This document shows, piece after piece, positions 36,149 to 43,233 of a stretch of DNA of 64,000 nt (position 1 is the first letter of the stretch; each line of letters opens with the position of its first letter). The position numbers and the translations under genes were made by a program. The notes beneath the pieces are model-generated. The model was given only the letters and a program-made list of their open reading frames with translations, was not told the DNA's origin and searched no databases. Location of the stretch: contig SVER01000002.1 in the NCBI GenBank assembly GCA_015057315.1, positions 97,392 through 161,391 of the forward strand, in the 5' to 3' direction. Source of the stretch: Pseudobutyrivibrio ruminis (GTDB taxonomy: Bacteria > Bacillota > Clostridia > Lachnospirales > Lachnospiraceae).

Positions 36149-36171
36149 AGGAACAATAAGGAGGGTTCAAT

Positions 36172-37524
36172 ATGAAAAGAGTAAAGAAGTTATTAACGCT
36201 TATGCTTGCGGTAATGATGATGCTTTCAATGACCATCATATCATCTGCAGCAGAAAAGAGTGCTGTTATTACCGTTACTGGTGCAGGTGAAGGAGCTACA
36301 TTTACCTATGCACAGGTAATAAAGGCAGACACCAGCACAGCAACTGGTTGGGCAATTGTACCTGGATACGAGGCATTGTTTGCAAGCTTTGGTAATGACG
36401 AGCAATCACAGATTGAAGGGTATATTGCAGCAAGTGAATCAGAAAGAGCAGCTGCGATTAAAGCTGCAAATGTATCAACAAGTGATGTGTTCACTAATCC
36501 AATGACAGTTAGCAAGGCAGGCTTATATCTTATCAATGGTACAGAAGAGGGATTTGATTACAACCCAATGCTTGCTTATATCGGATTTGATGATAAGACA
36601 GGTGAAGAGAAGGGGCTTGTTGACACAACAATTAAGGCAAAGAAGACACCTAAGACTGTAGGAAAGACAGTAGATGAGCAGACAGATAAGTTTGTACAGG
36701 TTGGTGATGAAGTAACTTACACACTTACAGCAACAATTCCTTATTCACCAAAGGGTTCCCAGACAACACTTGTTATTACTGATGAGTTAACAGGCGGCGA
36801 GTTTAAGGTAAATGATGCAGGCAAGGCAGTAGTTACAGTTGATGTTGGGGATGTGCCAACATTGGAAATTGCCCCAGAGGGAAATAAGCTTACAATCGAT
36901 TTAGCTTCACTTATCATTAACAGTGACGACCCAGAAGAAGATAACAAATATGCAAACATGACAGTTACACTTACTTATGTAGCAATCGTAACTGGTACAG
37001 AGATTGAAAACAAAGCTGCTATTGGAAATAATCCAGCTACAGTTGTTAAATCTTACACAGGAAAGCTTAAGATTACAAAGATGAACGAGGCTGGCTCTAA
37101 TTCACCAGAGGCTTTGGCAGGTGCAGAATTTGTAGTAGTAAACACTGATGGAAAGTTTGCAACACTTGAAAATGGCGTCCTTGCAGGATGGGTAGATACA
37201 GTAGATGATGCTACAACAATCACAACAGGTTCTGATGGAACAGCTACAGTAGAAGGCTTTGATCCAGATAAGACCTATAAGTTCCATGAAGTAGTTGCAC
37301 CAGAAGGCTACAAGGTAAATCCAGATGATGTAACTGCAGAGTGGCAGGAAGGCAAGGCTGACAACGAGCAGATAGCAGAAGCAACAATGCACGATTCAAA
37401 GCTATCTACATTACCTTTCACAGGTGGTAAGGGTACAGCAGCATTTACAGGATTTGGAGTGCTTCTAATGAGCATCTCAGCAGGTTTGTACTTCACAAAT
37501 AAGAAGAATAAATCTGCTAAGTAA
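36172..37524 (+). CDS. Major pilin (SpaA-type backbone subunit), locus 2
   Basis: A 450-residue LPXTG pilin with a signal peptide cleaved near residue 26-27 (IISSAA), an N-terminal pilin domain, and an isopeptide-type domain (about 155-290). The C-terminal SpaA-like domain has the E-box YKFHEVVAPEGY at 369-380 (Glu373), and LPFTG at 414-418 precedes a helix and KKNKSAK. It follows AAGGAGG, 23 bases after the VWA tip gene. It is a diverged paralog of the pilin at 24617. Unlike that one, no sortase gene follows, so polymerisation must rely on a class C sortase of locus 1 or elsewhere. Confidence 0.9.
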   Translation: MKRVKKLLTLMLAVMMMLSMTIISSAAEKSAVITVTGAGEGATFTYAQVIKADTSTATGWAIVPGYEALFASFGNDEQSQIEGYIAASESERAAAIKAANVSTSDVFTNPMTVSKAGLYLINGTEEGFDYNPMLAYIGFDDKTGEEKGLVDTTIKAKKTPKTVGKTVDEQTDKFVQVGDEVTYTLTATIPYSPKGSQTTLVITDELTGGEFKVNDAGKAVVTVDVGDVPTLEIAPEGNKLTIDLASLIINSDDPEEDNKYANMTVTLTYVAIVTGTEIENKAAIGNNPATVVKSYTGKLKITKMNEAGSNSPEALAGAEFVVVNTDGKFATLENGVLAGWVDTVDDATTITTGSDGTATVEGFDPDKTYKFHEVVAPEGYKVNPDDVTAEWQEGKADNEQIAEATMHDSKLSTLPFTGGKGTAAFTGFGVLLMSISAGLYFTNKKNKSAK

Positions 37525-37532
37525 TAGATAAA

Positions 37533-37571
37533 TTGTCCCTCCGTCGCAAAAAGGCGGCGGAGGAGACAATA
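37533..37571 (+). other. Intercistronic hairpin after major pilin gene 2
   Basis: ATTGTC-CTCCG-CGC and GCG-CGGAG-GACAAT segments (37533-37548 and 37554-37570) form a long stem around an AAAAAG loop. There is no T run. It occupies the same position as the hairpin after pilin 1, suggesting differential expression within the operon. Confidence 0.65.
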
Positions 37572-37677
37572 AATGAATAATTGCTACATTGATTAGAAGA
37601 GGGCATTAATAAATACTTTGTTCTAGGCAATGTATATTATTAAGAAATAGGCCTAGTGGCTTGGAAGGGAGTCGCCA

Positions 37678-38727
37678 GTGAAAAGAAATATATTAGTAAA
37701 AAAGAGTTTTATAGGTATTATGGCTGCAGCTGGTCTTGTGGTTTCCCTGGTATGCGGGCATTCATTAATGGCAGCAGAAAGAGTGGATACTACAAAAACA
37801 GTAAAGCTTACTGCTCAAATCAACGAAGCTGACGGTTCGGTTTTTGCAAATGAGTATGAGGGCACCCTGGCTGTTGAGATTTACAAAATAGCCCAAATGG
37901 ATTCTACTGGTGGGCTAACCCTTACAGATAAATTTAAAGACAGTGGAATTGATTTAAGTATTCTTGAGAATCAACCTACTGTAGAGGCTGTAAATACTAA
38001 TATAGTGGAAAAAGCTAAAGCGGTAGCCCAAAACACTACAAAGGATGCAGAAATCTCACTTACCAGAACAAAGTCAGGCACATCTGATGCCATTGTTATG
38101 GCAGGAAACAGTATAGAGATTGAAGCAGGAGCAGGCCTGTATCTATATATTCCACTTGATACAATGGATGATAAATACGAATATACATTTACACCTTATG
38201 TGATTCTTGCTCCAACAAGTGATTACGTAGCATTTGGTCAGGGTTCAGATGAATGGAATTACAATCCTACATTTAGCCTAAAATCTACAGCAAAAGAAAG
38301 ATTTGGTAGTGTAATAATCAGCAAGACATTAGATCAATATAATTCAGCATTTAATACAGCATCATTTGTATATAGTGTTGTAGGAACCATTGAAGGTGAG
38401 GTTGTATTTGATAACGTATATACCATAGACTTTGATAGGGCAGGAACAAAAACAAAGCAGATTGATAATATTCCAGCACAGGCGCAGGTTACTGTTACAG
38501 AAGTATATGATGGAGCAAGCTATGAGGCAGTTGGAGAAAAAACTGTTACAGGTATCATTATTAATCCTGATGAAGAAATACCTACAGCAAGCTTTGAAAA
38601 TACTTATGATGGCAAGATGATAACAGGTGGAATAAGTGCAGTGAATGAATTCGTTGAAGACGACGGAGAACAGTTCTGGATAGATGAAAGTGGTCAGAGG
38701 GTAAAGCAGGAAGTGAGAGTGAGGTAG
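37678..38727 (+). CDS. Accessory pilin-like protein without sorting motif, locus 2
   Basis: A 349-residue secreted paralog of the protein at 26941. It also starts with GTG (after GGAAGGGAG), has a signal peptide (near residue 32), the VEIYKIAQM segment in the N-terminal domain, a C-terminal pilin-type domain (ASFVYSVVGTIEGE, QVTVTEVYDGASYEA) and ends with FWIDESGQR and a short tail. It too lacks LPXTG and a C-terminal helix. Conservation of the FWIDESG ending in both copies suggests function. The role may be a minor shaft or adaptor subunit; that is inference. Confidence 0.75.
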   Translation: MKRNILVKKSFIGIMAAAGLVVSLVCGHSLMAAERVDTTKTVKLTAQINEADGSVFANEYEGTLAVEIYKIAQMDSTGGLTLTDKFKDSGIDLSILENQPTVEAVNTNIVEKAKAVAQNTTKDAEISLTRTKSGTSDAIVMAGNSIEIEAGAGLYLYIPLDTMDDKYEYTFTPYVILAPTSDYVAFGQGSDEWNYNPTFSLKSTAKERFGSVIISKTLDQYNSAFNTASFVYSVVGTIEGEVVFDNVYTIDFDRAGTKTKQIDNIPAQAQVTVTEVYDGASYEAVGEKTVTGIIINPDEEIPTASFENTYDGKMITGGISAVNEFVEDDGEQFWIDESGQRVKQEVRVR

Positions 38728-38731
38728 CAAT

Positions 38732-39229
38732 ATGAAATCAAAGTGGTGTTTAGTAGTTGCTGCAGCGATAATGGTAATAGGCATTAGTTCTATAAAGCCA
38801 GCTATGGCGTACTTCACAGACTCTGTGGCAACTGAAGGAATGATTGAATTAAAGCTTGGTGATAGTATTCCAAAGATTGACGAGCAGGTGGAAAACATGA
38901 CGAAGAAGGTTACCATCACAAACACTGGTGATTATGACATTTTTGTCAGAGTCAAGGCTATAGCTCCAGAAAGCTGTGTTATTACATTCACTGAACAGGA
39001 AGGCTGGAGCAAGGGTGATGATGGATATTACTATTATGCTAATCCATTAGCTCCAAAGGAGGCCACAGCCAGTCAGTTGATTCTTGGAATCAATAACAAT
39101 TTGTCAGGTAACTTCAATGTAATCATAGTGCAGGAAGCAACCAAGGTATTATACGACAAGGATGGCAAGGCTTACGCTGATTGGAACGCTGTAGTAGCTG
39201 ACGAAGACAGCTACACAGTAGGAAACTAA
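38732..39229 (+). CDS. SipW-type signal peptide protein, camelysin/TasA-like, locus 2 (a)
   Basis: A 165-residue secreted protein with the N-terminal ending SIKPAMAYFTDS, identical at the processing region to its paralog at 28020, then ITNTGDYDIFVRVKAIAPE and IIVQEATKVLYDKDG. The family is camelysin/TasA-like. It follows the accessory pilin gene by four bases and should need a SipW-type signal peptidase, the only visible one being the N-terminal half of the protein at 41854. Confidence 0.78.
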   Translation: MKSKWCLVVAAAIMVIGISSIKPAMAYFTDSVATEGMIELKLGDSIPKIDEQVENMTKKVTITNTGDYDIFVRVKAIAPESCVITFTEQEGWSKGDDGYYYYANPLAPKEATASQLILGINNNLSGNFNVIIVQEATKVLYDKDGKAYADWNAVVADEDSYTVGN

Positions 39230-39241
39230 GGAGGGATGAAT

Positions 39242-39970
39242 ATGAAAAAATTATATAAAAATCCTCTTCTTATTTTGATACTGGGATTAGTAGTAATATC
39301 AGCAGGTTCTATTACAGCAACAAGGGCTGCCATGGTATACCAAAGTGCAGCAGAAAGAGTTAATTTCTCTACAGCAGAAATTTCTGTTGAAATTAAAGAG
39401 CTGGTTGATAATGGATACGTGACTGTAGATGCTAAAAAGGGACTTAGCTTTCCTGAAGTAGCGAAGGATCAGAATTTTAAAATAGGCAAGAAGTATCCAG
39501 AGAGTGTGAAACTTGTTAATAATTCTAAGGAGGAAACCGGTTATAGTGAATATGTTCGTGTAGTCCTTAGAAAAAGCTGGTTTAAGGGTGGAAAAAATAC
39601 AGATTTAGATCCATCATTGATAAACATAGAAGTGGCGGATGGCTGGTATAAGAATGAAGCAGAATCAACAGCTGAGCAATCTGTATACTATATGCTTACT
39701 CCATTGGGATGTGGAAAAGAAGTAGAGTTTGTAAAGAGTATAAGTGTAGATAACAAAGTAACAAATTTGATAACGCAAAAAGAAACAGAGACATCTATTG
39801 AAACTGAATATTTATATTCCGGAGAATCATTATTTGTTCAGATTCAAGCAGATGCAGTACAGACACATAATGCAGAAGATGCAATATATGCGGCATGGGG
39901 CGTTAAGGCGAAATGTGATACAGCCGATGATGGAAAAATCATCAGTATCAGTGGAGTAAATACTCAGTAA
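39242..39970 (+). CDS. SipW-type signal peptide protein, TasA-like, locus 2 (b)
   Basis: A 242-residue secreted protein with N-terminus ATRAAMVYQSAAERVNFST, paralogous to the protein at 28550; both share the internal YVRVVLRK-type strand and a DAVQTHNAEDAI segment. An ATG at 39236 lies only one base after AAGGAGG, so the second ATG at 39242, seven bases away, is the better start. No sorting motif is present. It probably assembles with the camelysin-like partner outside the cell. Confidence 0.72.
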   Translation: MKKLYKNPLLILILGLVVISAGSITATRAAMVYQSAAERVNFSTAEISVEIKELVDNGYVTVDAKKGLSFPEVAKDQNFKIGKKYPESVKLVNNSKEETGYSEYVRVVLRKSWFKGGKNTDLDPSLINIEVADGWYKNEAESTAEQSVYYMLTPLGCGKEVEFVKSISVDNKVTNLITQKETETSIETEYLYSGESLFVQIQADAVQTHNAEDAIYAAWGVKAKCDTADDGKIISISGVNTQ

Positions 39971-39987
39971 TAAGAAAGGAGCAAGCA

Positions 39988-40815
39988 ATGAAAAAAAGAA
40001 TAGGCAGTTTGTTTCTTGCTCTTGCTATTACGGGAGTAGGAATAATGTTAAACACTTCATTAGTAAATGCAGCAACACAAACAACTGGATGGACGGTAAC
40101 CTATGACGGTGGTAAGTTTGTATCCGACTATGATATAAGCAAATCTACCATTACCAGTGCAATGCCGGGAGATACAATATCTTACGAAGTGAATTATAAA
40201 AATGCTTCTGGAACTACATCAGATTTTTATGTAAGTACAGATGTAATTAATTCACTGGAAGAAAAAAGCATTGGTGGGGGACAAAGCAATGCAGCAGGTG
40301 GTGCTTATACCTATAAGCTTTCTTATAAGGTAGGAAATCAGGAAACTGTTATCCATGATAGCGAAACTGTAGGTGGAGATAATAACACAGTTGTTGGTTT
40401 GAAACAGGCAGTTGGAAATATTGAAAGCGGAAAGGTACCATATTTTAATGTAGGAAGACTCAACAATGGTCAGACTGGAACCATCATTATTACAGTAAAG
40501 CTTGATGGAAATTCTCAGGACAATAACTACATGGAAAAGTTGGCGACTTTAGATTTAAAGTTTGGAGCTGAAAAGGTGCCAAAGCCACAGAATAACGTAG
40601 TTACAAATACATCTGTAAATCACGTAGTATATACTACCCCGGGAGGTGTTCAGGTAGTTGCCATAGATGAGCCTAAGGTACCTCAATCAGGAGGAAATCC
40701 TGTTACAGGCGATTCAATCCTACCGATTATAATTTGTACTATGGCAATGGTTTTAGGAATTATACTGGTTGTTATCTATTTCAGAATGGAAAAAAGACAA
40801 AAAGGAGGGGCCTAA
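39988..40815 (+). CDS. Surface protein with NPVTG sorting motif, locus 2
   Basis: A 275-residue protein with a signal peptide (near residue 29, VNA/AT), a beta-rich ectodomain with PGDTISYEVNYKNASG and LDGNSQDNNYMEKLA, and the C-terminal signal NPVTGD, hydrophobic segment and RQKGGA tail. It is the paralog of 29355 (NPKTND). Both motifs begin with Asn, pointing to a sortase other than the LPXTG enzymes; the sortase B domain encoded two genes downstream is the natural candidate. Confidence 0.78.
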   Translation: MKKRIGSLFLALAITGVGIMLNTSLVNAATQTTGWTVTYDGGKFVSDYDISKSTITSAMPGDTISYEVNYKNASGTTSDFYVSTDVINSLEEKSIGGGQSNAAGGAYTYKLSYKVGNQETVIHDSETVGGDNNTVVGLKQAVGNIESGKVPYFNVGRLNNGQTGTIIITVKLDGNSQDNNYMEKLATLDLKFGAEKVPKPQNNVVTNTSVNHVVYTTPGGVQVVAIDEPKVPQSGGNPVTGDSILPIIICTMAMVLGIILVVIYFRMEKRQKGGA

Positions 40816-40816
40816 T

Positions 40817-41848
40817 ATGAATAAGATTAGAAAAATAGGAAGCTCTCTTCTGATGATTCTCTTTATGATATGTATGACGATGACAATTAGTGTAAAGGTA
40901 GAGGCTGGATACACATATAAGGTTAGCTTTATTATCGGTGGAACAGGAGACGAGGGAGCAAGCTTTAAAACAGATTATGGTTCATATCTAAATGTAAGCA
41001 ATCCTGAAGCTGAAATTTCTGTGACAGCTGATTGTGTGACAGTTAAAAACCTTAAATATAATGATGAGATATCATTTAATCCAAAGGATGCAGTTAAGAT
41101 TGAAAAGGCTGATTCAGAAGCTGCTAAGTATTATGTTAAGGGCTGTAGAAGAAGTGGCGATAATGCTTCAAGTAATCAATCTGCATTTTCAGTTAAAAAG
41201 GATGATTCCTATGTAATAGCCTATGGTGTTGGAACAGTGGTACCTTATCAGGTAAAATACCTGGATGAAAAGGGCAGCTCCTTGGCAGAAAGCGTAACTT
41301 ACTACGGCGGTGCAGGTGAGGAAGTTTATGTTCCATATAAATATATTGATGGCTATACACCTAAGGTAAATAACTATCATATTGAATCCTTAAAGGAAAA
41401 TCAGGTTATCGAATTTACATATACTAAGGCAAAAGCCCCAAGTGGAACTACAACATACATAAATGATAGTAGAACCGAGTACAGTACAGTGAAGGGACAG
41501 GATAGTATTATTTATCAACCTACAGAAAATCAGACTCCAGTGGATGAAGGTGGAGTGATAAACAATAGAGAAACTACACCTAATGCCAATCCTCAAAATA
41601 CAGTTGACCAAAATGATGAAGAAGCGGACAATGTAGAAGAGATACAAGACGAGAGTACACCAGCTGCAAGAGAGGATATTGTGGATATACCAGACGAAGA
41701 TACAGCAAAGGGTATATTGGACAATAAGGCTGAGCAGGCGTTTATGTTTAAATATAGTTTATTAATTGCCATTCTTGGAGTAGCACTTGTTCTTATCTTT
41801 GTAGTTGCAGCAATACAGGCGAATAAAGAAAAGAGAGAGAAGAACTAA
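40817..41848 (+). CDS. MucBP-domain membrane protein, locus 2
   Basis: A 343-residue paralog of the protein at 30190. It has a signal peptide, an N-terminal domain with YNDEISFNPKDAVKIEK, a MucBP-like domain (VPYQVKYLDEKGSSLAES, then IDGYTPK), an acidic linker ending in VDIPDEDTAK and a single C-terminal membrane helix. AAAGGAGGGG (40801-40810) selects the ATG at 40817; an upstream in-frame start overlapping the previous gene is rejected. The preceding stop is one base away. Confidence 0.75.
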   Translation: MNKIRKIGSSLLMILFMICMTMTISVKVEAGYTYKVSFIIGGTGDEGASFKTDYGSYLNVSNPEAEISVTADCVTVKNLKYNDEISFNPKDAVKIEKADSEAAKYYVKGCRRSGDNASSNQSAFSVKKDDSYVIAYGVGTVVPYQVKYLDEKGSSLAESVTYYGGAGEEVYVPYKYIDGYTPKVNNYHIESLKENQVIEFTYTKAKAPSGTTTYINDSRTEYSTVKGQDSIIYQPTENQTPVDEGGVINNRETTPNANPQNTVDQNDEEADNVEEIQDESTPAAREDIVDIPDEDTAKGILDNKAEQAFMFKYSLLIAILGVALVLIFVVAAIQANKEKREKN

Positions 41849-41853
41849 TCAGT

Positions 41854-43080
41854 ATGAATGCAAAGATTCTTAAAATCATCGGTAATGTGTTAATAATATT
41901 TGTAATCATTGCAATTGCACCTATAGCAATACCAAAGGTTTTTGGGGTGCAGGCGTTCAATGTAATTTCAGGATCAATGGAGCCCACTATTTCAGTTGGC
42001 TCCATTGTCTATGTGAGAAATGTAGAATTTGAGGAGCTGTCCCAGGGGGATGTTATAGCCTTTGAGTCAGGGGCTAGTGTAGTAACCCATAGAATAGTGG
42101 AAATTAATACAGAAGATAAGCTTATTACTACTAAGGGTGATGCAAATAACACCGAGGACTTTAATCCTGTTTCCTATACAAATGTCATTGGACGAATGAT
42201 TGCTCATTTCCCAATCTATGGCACTATCGTAGCATGGCTCACAGATACAGTGGGGAAGCTGGTAGCGGTGGTAGTGCTTATAATAGGAGCAGTTTTATCT
42301 TATCTAGGGGAAGATAAAAAAGAAAAAACTGAAAGTGGAAGAACAATCAATCCTAAAATTATTCTTGCAACAGGATTGTTAATAGTTTTTTCTTCCCTGG
42401 CAGGCTTGATATATATATTCATGGGTTATGAAAAATCCAATAAGCTATATGCAGAATTGAACAATGAAAATCTAGAATATAAAGATACTACGGATTGGAA
42501 GAATATGATAGATGTGGATTTTTCCAATTTAACAAAGATAAATTCTGATGTGGCAGGGTGGATATATGTGGAAGGCACTGATATCAGCTATCCTATTATG
42601 TATTCAGGGGATGATGAGACATATTTGCGCACAACTATTAATAAGGAACATGCTACAGCTGGTTCAATCTTTCTAGAAGGATATAATCTACCGGACTTTT
42701 CGGATAGTCATAGTATAGTATATGGGCACAATATGAGAAATCTATCTATGTTTGGAAGCCTTAAACTCTATAAGGAAAATGAAGATTATTATGATTCCCA
42801 TAGATACTTTCAAATTATTACCCCAAAAGCAAAGATGAGATTTGAGATATTCTCTTATTTCGATACGGAACCAGCTTCTTGGGTGTATACGGTACCATAT
42901 TATGATAATCAAGAATTCTCAGATTATATTGATGAATTAATAAGTCATTCATATATAAAGCTTGATAATTATGATATAGATTCTTCAGATAAGGTTGTAA
43001 CTCTTTCTACATGTTCCGGTTCAGAAATGAGGTTTACAATACACGGTAAATTGGTAGACATTGAAGAGAATTATGAGTAA
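41854..43080 (+). CDS. Fusion of SipW-type signal peptidase I and class B sortase
   Basis: A 408-residue membrane protein with two enzymes in one chain. Residues 1-150 are an ER/archaeal-type (SipW-like) signal peptidase: membrane helix about 10-30, catalytic Ser41 in SGSMEPT, His79 in THRI and Asp96 in TKGDAN, with a second helix near 135-150. A third helix lies at about 169-190. Residues 205-408 are a class B sortase: WIYVEGTDISYPI, His292 in YGHNMRN, Cys387 in TLSTC and Arg393. All catalytic residues are intact in both halves, so neither is decayed. It is the last gene of locus 2, behind genes for SipW-type and NPVTG substrates, and probably processes both loci's products. Confidence 0.9.
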   Translation: MNAKILKIIGNVLIIFVIIAIAPIAIPKVFGVQAFNVISGSMEPTISVGSIVYVRNVEFEELSQGDVIAFESGASVVTHRIVEINTEDKLITTKGDANNTEDFNPVSYTNVIGRMIAHFPIYGTIVAWLTDTVGKLVAVVVLIIGAVLSYLGEDKKEKTESGRTINPKIILATGLLIVFSSLAGLIYIFMGYEKSNKLYAELNNENLEYKDTTDWKNMIDVDFSNLTKINSDVAGWIYVEGTDISYPIMYSGDDETYLRTTINKEHATAGSIFLEGYNLPDFSDSHSIVYGHNMRNLSMFGSLKLYKENEDYYDSHRYFQIITPKAKMRFEIFSYFDTEPASWVYTVPYYDNQEFSDYIDELISHSYIKLDNYDIDSSDKVVTLSTCSGSEMRFTIHGKLVDIEENYE

Positions 43081-43104
43081 TTAAAAGTTAAATAATTTTA
43101 GACG

Positions 43105-43130
43105 TGGCAAAAATGTCAGAATTCTGGCAA
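43105..43130. promoter_or_regulatory. TGGCAA direct repeats upstream of the serine-rich adhesin
   Basis: TGGCAA occurs at 43105-43110 and 43125-43130, exactly 20 bp apart; on the opposite strand these are TTGCCA repeats as in the two pilus leaders. CTGTTACA follows at 43134-43141. A shared LytTR-type regulator is suggested, though the orientation is reversed relative to the pilus sites. Confidence 0.5.
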
Positions 43131-43233
43131 AAACTGTTACAATAATCTATTTAAAATAAAAATATGCGTGATAGAATAATGATTAAGAAGATAATTAACG
43201 CAGATTTGTAACGGGTTTTTAAGGAGTTCTGAA

